25,895 bases of DNA from JAKVAV01 sp964635965 (GTDB taxonomy: Bacteria; Bacteroidota; Bacteroidia; Flavobacteriales_D; Cryomorphaceae). Numbering within the stretch: position 1 is the first letter of the stretch; the number at the start of each line of letters is the position of its first letter. Of this stretch, positions 6,562-15,449 are shown piece by piece. Made by a program: the position numbers and the translations under genes. The DNA is taken from contig CAZWQX010000042.1 in NCBI GenBank assembly GCA_964635965.1, positions 1 through 25,895 of the forward strand, written 5' to 3'. Under the pieces are notes generated by a model. The model was not told the origin of the DNA. It saw only the letters and a program-made list of their open reading frames with translations, and searched no databases.

Positions 6562-7837
6562 TTTTCTTCAGTATAGTCACGCCGATTTTACAATTGAGAC
6601 ATCGTCTCTTATCGCAATAGTTCCTTTTAAGTTCAATAAGACCTTGTGAGTCAAATGATGACGAAACTGTAAAGCCGAGTTCACCAAAGTTACGAATTAT
6701 CGCATTTTTTTCAACTTCCAGATTCTCCAGAAGTTTAATTGCTCGTTCTCCAAACTCTTGCCCTCGATTGTATCGCGATAAGGCAAAAAGAAAAGGAACA
6801 ACAGCGTTAATAACGATGTGCAGGATAAATTGTTTCCCCGTTTTCTTAGGTTTTGGCTTTGACTCTTTGTCGAGGGAATAATGTGTCAACCAGAAATCAT
6901 TATCCAAGGAGACTTGAAAAAGTGATTTGCATTGATCAAAAGATTGCAATTCCATGATCTCATTTGCAGGGTTTTTCAAAGAATGAAACAGATGAGCCGC
7001 TTGGGCAATTCTTAGTTGAGGGAAATTTTGCGGTCTTAATCGGAGTAACTTCCATTGAGCTTTCGACATGGAAGTCAAAGAGTACTTCTTCCTCAAGAAT
7101 TCATACTCCAGCTTCAATTTTTTTAGATAGGGATCCTGATTATCAGTATCCTCAAGAAATCCTGACTGGCCCAAGAAGAGAGCCTCAAGACGAGAAAGAT
7201 CAAAAGAATTTTTTCGAACCAGATAAAATGGAGTTAATAAGGCCATCTGTTCAAAAGGAATGGAATTAACTTTCATTCCCATTGTTCGAAGCATAATTCT
7301 ATAAAAGGACTCATCCAAATCTCCATTGGTAGTTTTGAGGTGGGCAAGGCAAGTCTCCGATTTTTCCTTTAATCTCTCCACGGCAGCTGACTCAATTGCA
7401 GTTGCTTTTGTTATCGGTGAAATATTCTCGAGAGACCGTTCACACGGAATGAAAGATTTTTTCTTTAGCCAAGACTTATAGAGACGGAACGAATGAAAGT
7501 CAATCCGATCCTTTAATTCGAGTGTTGGTATTGATCGTCCATTCCGGTCAGAGACGGGTTGATCATTACCATAAACCACGTGTAAAATGACGGTGTCGTA
7601 ACCTTGATCATTTTGATGCCCGTGCTTATACCAATCACTTGAATACTTGTGGATTTCAATATCTCCCGCCCAAAGAGTGTTACCAATCCTGATACGCGAA
7701 TTCAAAAAGTCCGGACCTGCATCGCTATTGTGCGTTCCAGCATCAATAATTTCCAGAACATGGCCTTCATGGGTAGTTAAATTCGCTACACTAAATTGAC
7801 GGAACTTCCACAGATAGTGAAGGAAGTCCTCTCTCAT
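6554..7837 (-). CDS. DUF2851 family protein
   Basis: This 427-residue protein has no known function. It has no signal peptide or membrane segment and is probably cytosolic. The N-terminal 110 residues hold the family's most recognisable block: 'SDAGPDFLNSRIRIG' (38-52), 'WAGDIEIHKYSSDWYKHGH' (56-74), D77 and 'YDTVILHVVYGND' (80-92). The C-terminus ends in a cysteine cluster, C-x4-C-x2-C, in 'NYCDKRRCLNCKIG', which may bind metal. The arrangement P-D (42-43), then E-x-H (61-63), resembles a degenerate PD-(D/E)xK nuclease active site; this is my inference only. It lies 30 bases after pyrF and overlaps pspC. Recognition of the family is from memory of its conserved N-terminal block. Confidence 0.8.
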   Translation of the reverse strand: MREDFLHYLWKFRQFSVANLTTHEGHVLEIIDAGTHNSDAGPDFLNSRIRIGNTLWAGDIEIHKYSSDWYKHGHQNDQGYDTVILHVVYGNDQPVSDRNGRSIPTLELKDRIDFHSFRLYKSWLKKKSFIPCERSLENISPITKATAIESAAVERLKEKSETCLAHLKTTNGDLDESFYRIMLRTMGMKVNSIPFEQMALLTPFYLVRKNSFDLSRLEALFLGQSGFLEDTDNQDPYLKKLKLEYEFLRKKYSLTSMSKAQWKLLRLRPQNFPQLRIAQAAHLFHSLKNPANEIMELQSFDQCKSLFQVSLDNDFWLTHYSLDKESKPKPKKTGKQFILHIVINAVVPFLFALSRYNRGQEFGERAIKLLENLEVEKNAIIRNFGELGFTVSSSFDSQGLIELKRNYCDKRRCLNCKIGVTILKKNE

Positions 7838-7867
7838 CGTCCTTAATTTCCCTTAAAATAGAAAAAA

Positions 7868-8674
7868 TCAGCGAATGTAATTTGCCATTTCTTGTGAGAG
7901 TGACTTCGCGGCTTGACCTGCAACTTTATCAAAGTCCAAACCTTGTCCTGAGTGAATTATTCCTCGACTGGAATTTATCAGAAGACCGACATCCTTATTC
8001 AGTCCAAATTCACAAACTGATTTCAAATCCCCCCCTTGGGCCCCTACCCCGGGGACCAAAAGGAAATGATGGGGAATAATTTCCCGTATTTCCTTCAACA
8101 TTTCGGGACGAGTTGCTCCTACAACAAACATCAAGTGTTCATGGTCCGCCCATTCTGTTGCAGTGTGAAGCACCTTCTTATATACCTCATGTCCTAATTC
8201 GGTTTGCGTCAATTGAAAATCTTCTGCTCCTTTATTGGATGTGAGTGCAAGTAAAATCACCCATTTGTCTTCGTACTGAAGAAAAGGAAGCACAGAATCA
8301 CTTCCCATATATGGGGCAACAGTAACGGAATCAAAGTTTAGATCTTGGAAAAACGCCTTAGCATACATACCCGATGTATTTCCAATATCACCTCGCTTGG
8401 CATCGGCTATGGTAAAATGGGAGTCACCAATGTATTCACGTGTCTTACGTAAAGCTTCCCATCCTGCTGAGCCATGACATTCGTAAAAAGCCGTATTTGG
8501 CTTATAAGCAACACAATAGTCACGTGTGGCATCAATAATCCTCCGATTAAACTCAAATATCGGATCATCCATCTCGAGAATATGCCCTGGAATTTTTGCC
8601 GGATTGGGATCCAAACCAACACACAGAAATGTCTTCTTTTCTCTAATTCTCTCTATGAGCTCCCGACGGTTCAT
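7868..8674 (-). CDS. pyrF: orotidine 5'-phosphate decarboxylase
   Basis: The 268-residue enzyme makes UMP from orotidylate in the last step of de novo pyrimidine synthesis. It is the longer type 2 form. The signature 'FTIADAKRGDIGNT' (87-100) holds the catalytic lysine K93 with flanking aspartates D91 and D96. The N-terminal 'FLCVGLDPNP' (16-25) and C-terminal 'LLVPGVGAQGGD' with 'LINSSRGI' phosphate-binding loops complete the barrel. It follows prfA with two bases between them. Pyrimidine (pyrF) and purine (purM) synthesis genes thus flank a release factor gene in one operon. Confidence 0.96.
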   Translation of the reverse strand: MNRRELIERIREKKTFLCVGLDPNPAKIPGHILEMDDPIFEFNRRIIDATRDYCVAYKPNTAFYECHGSAGWEALRKTREYIGDSHFTIADAKRGDIGNTSGMYAKAFFQDLNFDSVTVAPYMGSDSVLPFLQYEDKWVILLALTSNKGAEDFQLTQTELGHEVYKKVLHTATEWADHEHLMFVVGATRPEMLKEIREIIPHHFLLVPGVGAQGGDLKSVCEFGLNKDVGLLINSSRGIIHSGQGLDFDKVAGQAAKSLSQEMANYIR

Positions 8675-8676
8675 TC

Positions 8677-9762
8677 CTATTCTGATCCTGCTTTTAGTTT
8701 TTCAGCATTTTCAGCCACGCTTAATGCCTCAATTATCTCTCCCAAATCACCGTCCATTACGGACGGCAGGTTATACATCGTAAGATTAATTCGATGGTCT
8801 GTTACTCTTCCTTGAGGATAGTTGTAAGTTCGAATTTTCGCAGATCTATCACCTGAAGAGACCATAGACTTTCTCTTTGCCGCGTCGGCTTCGAGCTTCT
8901 TCTGAAGTTCTACCTCATAAATCCTGGTCCTTAAAACACTCAGGGCTTTATCGTAATTCTTTAGCTTACTTTTTTGGTCTTGACACTGAGCAACTATTCC
9001 TGTTGGAATATGCGTTAATCGGATGGCCGAATAGGTGGTGTTCACCGACTGTCCTCCCGGACCCGAGCTACAGTAGCTATCCACTCTTAAATCAGATTCT
9101 TTTACCTCAACGTCGAACTCTTCAGCCTCGGGTAAAACGATAACTGTTGCAGCACTGGTATGGACCCTGCCTTGGGTCTCCGTTTGAGGCACGCGTTGCA
9201 CTCGGTGCACGCCACCCTCATATTTTAAAATGCCATAAACGTTATCACCCGAAACGTTAAAAATAACCTCCTTAAATCCTCCTGAAGTTCCTTGATTTGA
9301 GTCTACGAGTTCAAGTTTCCAACCTTTGGTCTCGATGAATTTACTGTACATCCGAAAGAGATCCCCCGCGAATATGGCAGCTTCATCACCTCCCGTTCCT
9401 CCTCTGATTTCCATGATAGCGTTTTTGCCATCCTCAGGATCCTTGGGAATTAGAAGAATCTTAATCTCCTCCTCCATTTCTTCTTTTCGCGATGCCAGTT
9501 CATTCACCTCAGCTTTTGCCATTTCAAGAAAGTCCTCGTCCTCCTCTGTCTGAAGAATTTCTTTTGCATTCTTGAGGTTCTCTACCAGAAGCTTGTAATC
9601 GTCGAATGCTTTAGAAATGGGTTCGAGGTCTTTATACTCTTTTGAATATTTGATATACCTCTTAGTATCAGCTATTACGTCTGGATCGATAATCATTTTC
9701 CCCACTTCGAGGTAGTGATCTTTTATCGCACCAAGTTTCGCCAGTATTTCACTTTCCTTCAT
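8677..9762 (-). CDS. prfA: peptide chain release factor 1
   Basis: At 361 residues this is full-length RF1, which reads UAA and UAG and triggers peptide release on the ribosome. The catalytic GGQ is at 236-238 in 'SSGPGGQSVNTT'. The stop-codon recognition tripeptide of RF1 type, P-x-T, appears as PQT (192-194) in 'HRVQRVPQTETQGRVHTSA', which separates it from RF2 (SPF). An N-terminal coiled helical domain (1-105) and the 'MEIRGGTGGDEAAIFAGDLFRMY' block are in place. No programmed frameshift is needed or seen. The start is two bases after the purM stop. Confidence 0.97.
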   Translation of the reverse strand: MKESEILAKLGAIKDHYLEVGKMIIDPDVIADTKRYIKYSKEYKDLEPISKAFDDYKLLVENLKNAKEILQTEEDEDFLEMAKAEVNELASRKEEMEEEIKILLIPKDPEDGKNAIMEIRGGTGGDEAAIFAGDLFRMYSKFIETKGWKLELVDSNQGTSGGFKEVIFNVSGDNVYGILKYEGGVHRVQRVPQTETQGRVHTSAATVIVLPEAEEFDVEVKESDLRVDSYCSSGPGGQSVNTTYSAIRLTHIPTGIVAQCQDQKSKLKNYDKALSVLRTRIYEVELQKKLEADAAKRKSMVSSGDRSAKIRTYNYPQGRVTDHRINLTMYNLPSVMDGDLGEIIEALSVAENAEKLKAGSE

Positions 9763-9764
9763 AA

Positions 9765-10934
9765 TCAGGAGTATTCAAAAGTTCCGTTTTCTGACTCAAT
9801 AGTCAATCTCTTATCCCCTTCTTCGACTCGTCCAATGATACGAGCTTCAACTCCAAGCGACTGAGAAACTGAAATTATCTCATCGGCAAATTCAGGATCA
9901 GTATAAAGCTCCATCCGGTGGCCCATATTGAAGACCTTGTACATTTCCTTCCAATTTGTTTCCGAAGTATTCTGAATAAGCTCGAAAAGTGGCGGAGTCG
10001 GAAACAAGTTGTCTTTTACAACATGATGTCTGTCAAGAAAATGCAAGATTTTGGTCTGAGCACCGCCACTGCAATGGACAATACCCCTTACTCTGGTCCG
10101 ACCCAAATCAAGGACTTTCTTGATGATGGGAGCATACGTTCGAGTTGGCGACAAAACTGATTTACCCAAATCGTCAGGCAAATCATCAATGCGATCGGTT
10201 AAAAAGTATTCACCTGAATAGACTAGGTCTTGAGGAACCCCATGATCAAATGTTTCAGGGTATTTGGTCGCTACCATCTTATTGAATACATCATGTCTAG
10301 CAGATGTAAGACCGTTACTACCCATTCCGGCATTATATTCGGATTCGTAATTCGCCTTGCCTGTAGATGACAAGCCAACGATCACGTTTCCAGGGGTAAT
10401 ATTTCCATTGTCAATTACGTCAGAACGAGACATACGAGCGGTCACCGTACTATCGACTATCACGGTTCTGACCAAATCGCCAACATCGGCAGTTTCACCC
10501 CCCGTTAGCCAAGCATTTATTCCCATTGACTGAAGATCATTGAGGACGGATTCCGTGCCTTCAATTAAGGCCTTTATCACCTCTCCGGGAATTAAATTCT
10601 TGTTTCTACCTATTGTGGAACTTACCGTAATACCTGAAGTACAACCCACACATAAAAGGTCGTCAATATTCATGATCAACGCATCTTGAGCAATACCTTT
10701 CCAAACGGTTAAGTCACCCGTTTCTTTCCAGTAAGCATAAGCTAGTGAAGACTTGGTGCCTGCCCCATCGGCATGCATCACCAGACAGTGTTCCTGACTT
10801 CCGGTGAGGTAGTCGGGAATTATCTTACAAAAGGCCTTTGGGAAAAGACCTTTGTCTAGGTCTTTAATCGCCGCATGAACATCTTCCTTATCGGCGCTGA
10901 CTCCTCGTGAACTATACCTATTTTCTTGGCTCAT
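9765..10934 (-). CDS. purM: phosphoribosylformylglycinamidine cyclo-ligase (AIR synthetase)
   Basis: The 389-residue enzyme closes the imidazole ring in step five of purine synthesis, using ATP to turn FGAM into AIR. Family motifs are 'VMHADGAGTKSSLA' (52-65), 'NIDDLLCVG' (89-97), 'LTGGETADVGDLV' (143-155) and the C-terminal 'FNMGHRMELY'. It is longer than the roughly 345-residue enterobacterial form and matches the Bacteroidota version, which has a longer insert in the second half. It heads the purM-prfA-pyrF-DUF2851-pspC operon. I find no TAnnTTTG match in the 59 bases upstream, which hold the terminator of the preceding gene, so its promoter is not identified. Confidence 0.95.
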   Translation of the reverse strand: MSQENRYSSRGVSADKEDVHAAIKDLDKGLFPKAFCKIIPDYLTGSQEHCLVMHADGAGTKSSLAYAYWKETGDLTVWKGIAQDALIMNIDDLLCVGCTSGITVSSTIGRNKNLIPGEVIKALIEGTESVLNDLQSMGINAWLTGGETADVGDLVRTVIVDSTVTARMSRSDVIDNGNITPGNVIVGLSSTGKANYESEYNAGMGSNGLTSARHDVFNKMVATKYPETFDHGVPQDLVYSGEYFLTDRIDDLPDDLGKSVLSPTRTYAPIIKKVLDLGRTRVRGIVHCSGGAQTKILHFLDRHHVVKDNLFPTPPLFELIQNTSETNWKEMYKVFNMGHRMELYTDPEFADEIISVSQSLGVEARIIGRVEEGDKRLTIESENGTFEYS

Positions 10935-10940
10935 TGATAC

Positions 10941-10976
10941 TAAAAAGAGGCATTTCGAACCTGCCGAAATGCCTCT
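10941..10976 (-). terminator. intrinsic terminator after the PorE-like gene
   Basis: A perfect 12-bp stem (10946-10957 with 10965-10976) closes a 7-base loop. On the minus strand it is followed by TTTTTA. It begins 18 bases past the stop of the OmpA-family gene and ends just before the purM start. Confidence 0.88.
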
Positions 10977-10993
10977 ATTCTTTAAGTTATTTG

Positions 10994-12994
10994 CTAGTTA
11001 TCCGATTCTTCCTTCGGTATATAATCGAAACTGAGAACCGTAAATTCAGTACGTCTATTTTTCTGGTGGGCGGCTTCTTTCTCTTCCTCCGTGCCCATTC
11101 CTGAAATTTGTCTATCAGTAATTCTCAATCTGGTCTCTCCGTATCCTTTTGCTACCATTCTTTCATCAGGTATCCCTTTTGAAGCCAAGTATTGCACACA
11201 ACTTTCGGCTCGTCTTTGTGAAAGATCGAGGTTGTAGGCATTCTGTCCGCGACTATCGGTGTGTGCTTGAAGCTCAATAATAATAGTTGGATTGTCTACT
11301 AGGACATTGTACAAAAAGTCAAGTGAATCTAAAGAGTTAACCTCATCATTAACTTGCAATTCAGCTTTATTGTAAGCATACCGAACCTCGGGGAATTCTA
11401 TTGCTATGTCGGGAGCTGTAAACGTGATGAAGTATTCTTTCAAGAAGGTTGTCGACTCGGTAATACCTACGGTACTGATCTGATCTTTCGCCACAAGATA
11501 ATCGGTTTTAGAAACCTCAATACTGTAATTGGTCTCCGGATTGATGTAACGTTCTTCTCCCTTCTCAGCAAAGGTGAATGCTCCTCCTGCGTCAGACATA
11601 GATTCAAATGAAGAACCATCGCTACCAATAACTTTGATAGTCGCTTCCGGTACTGGTTGTTGAGAATCCTTGTCATAAACAACGCCTTCCAATGCAAAGA
11701 GAAGAGGAGGAAGATTGAATGAGTAGATATCGTCTTTTCCTTTACCACCATTTCTGTCTGATGTGAAATATCCTCGTTCAGAATCGCCTTCCCAGATGAT
11801 TCCGAAATCGTGTCCAATAGAATTAATTGGTGCTCTTAGGTTTTCTACATTTCCCCAAGAATTATCACCTGAGCTTTCGGCTGAAAAGATATCAAGTCCC
11901 CCCATTCCTATATGACCGTCGGATGCGAAATAGAGGGTTCCATCTTTTCTCACAAAGGGAAACATTTCATTTCCGGTTGTATTCACTGCATCACCCAAAT
12001 TCACAGCCTCTCCAACGGTCATAGAAGCCTTGTCGAAAGGCGCTATCCATAGATCCTTTCCACCTTTACCACCAGGCATATCACTGGAGAAAATAATGTA
12101 TTTCTCGTCATTGCTTAGCGTTGGATGTCCTGCTGTGGTAAGATCCGTGCTTTGATCGTTTTTAACCTCCAAAACTTGCGAGGTAGACCAACTATTATCC
12201 ACTTTTCTCGACAGCATAATGTCGCAACCATTGTTCTCATCTTTTGTGCTCTCACATCTTGTAAAAAGCATCATATCGAACGTTCCCGTCAGTCGAGGAG
12301 TAGCTTCATTGTGTATTGTGTTGATCCGATAGGTCAACCTTTCGGGTTCACTCCACTTACCTTTTTGATCTCTCGTTGTGAAGAAAATATCTTGGAAACT
12401 CTCTCCTGTTCTCATGTCAATTTCCATCCCTTGAGCACCTTGACGTGAAGATCCGAAGTAAATCGTCGAAAAATCTTCAGTTGCCCATCCAGGCGCAAAA
12501 TCATACTCTGCCGAGTTCAAAAGAATTTCATTTTGAACAATGTAGCGAGTTGGGTTATCACGGAAATCTTTTGCCAATTCACATTGTTCTATTCCGATTT
12601 CAGCCTTGTAGCCATCGGGAGCTGCATCCTTATAACGCTCGTAGTATTCAATGGCTTGAGTAAAATCTCCTTGTCTGTGATAAGCTTGAGCCAAATACAA
12701 GTAGGCCGCAGGATCTTCAAATTGTGCCTTGAGGGCTTTGTTATACCAGATGACTTGTTGGTCATAATCCAGAATCATTCGATATGACTCTGCGATTTGA
12801 AAAAGCATTCTGGCTTTTTCGTCAGCACCTGACTCTTTCGAATAAGCTTTTTTGTAAAAGTCGATAGCCTCGAAATATGCTTCGTTTTCAAAAGCATTAT
12901 CTGCCTCTTTGGTGAGCTGGGCAGCCTGTCCGAAAACCGCGGCTGAAAAAACCAATGAAACACTCAGCAAGAAGAACCTTTTTGTTATAGTCAT
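10994..12994 (-). CDS. OmpA-family protein with TPR, PD40 and carboxypeptidase-regulatory domains (PorE-like)
   Basis: The 666-residue protein has a signal peptide (1-22, cleavage near VFG-Q) and no lipobox cysteine. TPR-like helices follow (about 25-145), then a WD40-like PD40 beta-propeller (about 160-428) with repeats such as 'YIIFSSDMPGGKGGKDLWIAPF' and 'TLYFASDGHIGMGGLDIFSA'. Next comes a carboxypeptidase regulatory-like domain (433-520) and an OmpA_C peptidoglycan-binding domain (530-655) with 'ELQAHTDSRGQNAYNLDLSQRRAES', where D580 and R595 are the expected diaminopimelate contacts. This order equals that of PorE (PG1058), a periplasmic component of the Porphyromonas T9SS. Bacteroidota often carry several paralogues of this architecture, so T9SS function is likely but not certain. 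It is monocistronic with its own terminator. Confidence 0.85.
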   Translation of the reverse strand: MTITKRFFLLSVSLVFSAAVFGQAAQLTKEADNAFENEAYFEAIDFYKKAYSKESGADEKARMLFQIAESYRMILDYDQQVIWYNKALKAQFEDPAAYLYLAQAYHRQGDFTQAIEYYERYKDAAPDGYKAEIGIEQCELAKDFRDNPTRYIVQNEILLNSAEYDFAPGWATEDFSTIYFGSSRQGAQGMEIDMRTGESFQDIFFTTRDQKGKWSEPERLTYRINTIHNEATPRLTGTFDMMLFTRCESTKDENNGCDIMLSRKVDNSWSTSQVLEVKNDQSTDLTTAGHPTLSNDEKYIIFSSDMPGGKGGKDLWIAPFDKASMTVGEAVNLGDAVNTTGNEMFPFVRKDGTLYFASDGHIGMGGLDIFSAESSGDNSWGNVENLRAPINSIGHDFGIIWEGDSERGYFTSDRNGGKGKDDIYSFNLPPLLFALEGVVYDKDSQQPVPEATIKVIGSDGSSFESMSDAGGAFTFAEKGEERYINPETNYSIEVSKTDYLVAKDQISTVGITESTTFLKEYFITFTAPDIAIEFPEVRYAYNKAELQVNDEVNSLDSLDFLYNVLVDNPTIIIELQAHTDSRGQNAYNLDLSQRRAESCVQYLASKGIPDERMVAKGYGETRLRITDRQISGMGTEEEKEAAHQKNRRTEFTVLSFDYIPKEESDN

Positions 12995-13084
12995 TATGAA
13001 AGCGTTAGTCTGATGAAATTTGATTGCCGAAAATAACCATTTCCCATAAACATGCCTAAATTGAAATATGAGAGTATAGTAGAG

Positions 13085-13117
13085 CTAAAAAAAGCGGCAA
13101 CATCAGTTGCCGCTTTT
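13085..13117 (-). terminator. intrinsic terminator of glutamine synthetase III
   Basis: A perfect 12-bp stem (AAAAGCGGCAAC 13090-13101 with 13106-13117) closes the loop ATCA. On the minus strand a T-run follows. It begins four bases after the glnN stop codon. The A/T flanks make it potentially bidirectional, but no rightward gene ends here. Confidence 0.9.
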
Positions 13118-13120
13118 ATG

Positions 13121-15310
13121 TTATCTCGTGAAGAGAATTTCTCTTAGCTTGGGCAATGGCCACATTTCGTCATCGACGATTAGTTCCAGCTTATCAACTT
13201 CATAGCGAATGTCGTCCATATAAGGCTTCACTTTATCGCAGTATGCAGAGGCCATTTTTTCTGCATCGCTGATTTTGTTTGCTTTTCGTCGTTCATCGAT
13301 CATTTTGTCAACGGCAGTCTTGATCTTTTCTACGCGTTCCGAAATCTCGGTGATAATGGCCACATGAACCTTTGAAGCTTTGGCAGCGTCGGCTTTTGAC
13401 ATGATACCATGCATACCGGAAACGTTATCAATCACTACCTTTTGGTATTTCAGTGCGGCCGGAATGATATAATTAGTAGAAATCTCTCCACACATCCGCG
13501 ATTCAATCTGAATTTGCATCTGGTACTTCTCCAGTTCAATTTCTACTCTTGCATCAAGCTCTCTTTCGGTCATGATGTCAAGCTGTTCATAGAGATCAAC
13601 AATCTTTTTGCTTCTCATCGAAACCAACGCTCGAGGGGTATCTTTGATATTTCCAAGCCCTCTTTTCGCAGCCTCTTTAACCCATTCGTCGCTATAGCCA
13701 TTTCCTTCGAAACGAACCTTTTTAGAGTCGGTTATCAGCTTTTGAAGTTCTTTCAAAATTGCCTCATCCTTTTTCACTCCCTTTTTAACAGCTGCTTCGA
13801 TGCTATCAGCGAAATCATTTAGTTGACTGGCCACAATGGCGTTCAAGCCAGTCATTGGCACGGCGCAGTTCATATTTGAACCAACCGCTCGGAACTCAAA
13901 TTTATTTCCGGTGAATGCGAATGGAGACGTTCTGTTTCTATCCGTATTGTCTAAAAGGATTTCGGGAATCTTTCCGATGTTTAACTTGAGTTGAGTTTTA
14001 TCATCGGGGGTCATTTTTCCCGCTTTAATACTTTTCTCCAACTGATCCAATAAAGAAGTAAGCTGAGAACCGATGAATACAGAAATAATTGCCGGGGGTG
14101 CTTCGTTTGCACCAAGACGGTGATCATTTCCTGCCGAAGCAATAGTGGACCTTAAAACATCAGCATTATCACTGATTGCTTTTATGGTATTAATAAAAAA
14201 GGTCAAAAACTGAAGATTCGACTTTGGATTTTTGCCAGGAGAAAGCAGGTTTACACCAGTATCTGTTGCTAAGCTCCAGTTGTTGTGTTTCCCACTTCCA
14301 TTTAATCCGGCAAAAGGCTTTTCGTGAAGAAGAACTCTGAAATTGTGCTTTCGGGCAATTTTCTCCAATAGATCCATTAGAAGCAAATTGTGATCATTGG
14401 AAAGGTTAGCCTCTTCAAACATTGGTGCCACCTCAAATTGATTCGGTGCCACCTCATTGTGACGGGTAGTGACAGGAATACCCAAAAGGTGAGATTCAGT
14501 TTCGAAATCACGCATAAATGAATGAACTCGATCAGGGATTGATCCGAAATAATGATCATCTAACTGCTGCCCTTTAGCTGGATTATGGCCGAAAAGGGCT
14601 CTACCTGCAAACTGAATATCAGGTCTTGCATTGTAAAGTGCACTATCTATCAAAAAATACTCTTGTTCCCAACCAAGAGTGGTAGTCACTTTAGATACAT
14701 TCCTATCAAAGAATTTACAAACGCGAAGTGCTGCCTTTTCTATGGCGTGATTCGCTTTGAGCAAAGGCATCTTATTATCAAGCGCTTCGCCGGTGTAGGC
14801 AATAAAGATTGTTGGGATACATAAAGTCTTACCCATAATGAAAGCGGGTGAAGAAGGATCCCATGCCGTGTATCCTCTAGCTTCAAAAGTGTTTCTTATT
14901 CCACCACTCGGGAATGACGACGCATCGGGTTCTTGTTGAACCAGATTGCTCCCTGAGAATCGTTCCATTGAAACTCCATCACCTAACGGAGTAAAGAATG
15001 AATCGTGTTTTTCGGCCGTGGATCCGGTCAAGGGCTGAAACCAGTGCGTGTAATGTGTCGCACCATGGCTAATAGCCCAATCTTTCATGGAAAGCGCCAC
15101 TTGATCAGCAACTGACCGCGGAATTCTAGATCCCGTTTCCATCGCTTCCGTGAGCGACTTCATTGCTCTGTCCGGAAGATACTCACGCATTCTCCCCATG
15201 TGAAAAACTCGGTCACCGAAATAATCTGAAATTTTATGAGACGGTGCTTCATGGACCAAGACTTTTCGGTCTAAAACATCTTCTAATGCTTGAAATCTAA
15301 AGGTTGCCAT
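13121..15310 (-). CDS. glnN: glutamine synthetase type III
   Basis: The 729-residue protein is a GSIII, the large glutamine synthetase class common in Bacteroidota and cyanobacteria, which makes glutamine from glutamate, ammonia and ATP as a double-ring dodecamer. Motifs along the chain are 'GWEQEYFLID' (213-222), 'TTRHNEVAPNQFEVAP' (281-296), 'FAGLNGSGKHNNWS' (333-346), 'GNDHRLGANEAPPAI' (394-408) and 'DRNRTSPFAFTGNKFEFR' (457-474); these supply the metal, glutamate and ATP contacts. There is no adenylylation tyrosine loop of the GSI kind. The gene stands alone with a strong terminator. No glnB or ammonium transporter neighbours it here. Nitrogen control is expected from the family but no operator is recognised. 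Confidence 0.97.
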   Translation of the reverse strand: MATFRFQALEDVLDRKVLVHEAPSHKISDYFGDRVFHMGRMREYLPDRAMKSLTEAMETGSRIPRSVADQVALSMKDWAISHGATHYTHWFQPLTGSTAEKHDSFFTPLGDGVSMERFSGSNLVQQEPDASSFPSGGIRNTFEARGYTAWDPSSPAFIMGKTLCIPTIFIAYTGEALDNKMPLLKANHAIEKAALRVCKFFDRNVSKVTTTLGWEQEYFLIDSALYNARPDIQFAGRALFGHNPAKGQQLDDHYFGSIPDRVHSFMRDFETESHLLGIPVTTRHNEVAPNQFEVAPMFEEANLSNDHNLLLMDLLEKIARKHNFRVLLHEKPFAGLNGSGKHNNWSLATDTGVNLLSPGKNPKSNLQFLTFFINTIKAISDNADVLRSTIASAGNDHRLGANEAPPAIISVFIGSQLTSLLDQLEKSIKAGKMTPDDKTQLKLNIGKIPEILLDNTDRNRTSPFAFTGNKFEFRAVGSNMNCAVPMTGLNAIVASQLNDFADSIEAAVKKGVKKDEAILKELQKLITDSKKVRFEGNGYSDEWVKEAAKRGLGNIKDTPRALVSMRSKKIVDLYEQLDIMTERELDARVEIELEKYQMQIQIESRMCGEISTNYIIPAALKYQKVVIDNVSGMHGIMSKADAAKASKVHVAIITEISERVEKIKTAVDKMIDERRKANKISDAEKMASAYCDKVKPYMDDIRYEVDKLELIVDDEMWPLPKLREILFTR

Positions 15311-15329
15311 TTAAATATTATTTATTCAG

Positions 15330-15337
15330 CAAAAGTA
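15330..15337 (-). promoter_or_regulatory. candidate -7 promoter element of glnN
   Basis: On the minus strand TACTTTTG matches TAnnTTTG exactly, 20 bases upstream of the glnN start. No TTG is found at the usual -33 spacing, so the promoter may be weak or activator-dependent. The gap up to the antiporter stop (15311-15449) holds A-rich sequence, a C8 tract (15439-15446) and an 8-bp inverted repeat (15349-15356 with 15436-15443). Confidence 0.4.
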
Positions 15338-15449
15338 TGCTCTTTGGAGGGGGTGACGAAAAAAAATTATGCCCAATTTTTCAACAAACCCCAAAAAAAT
15401 GAACAGAAAAAGCAGAATAACGACAATATGTGGGTTCACCCCCCCCTAT

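Noticed and set aside
13409..13822. A 137-codon plus-strand frame inside glnN
   Set aside because: Antisense to conserved GSIII sequence, with no family resemblance and no promoter or start context.
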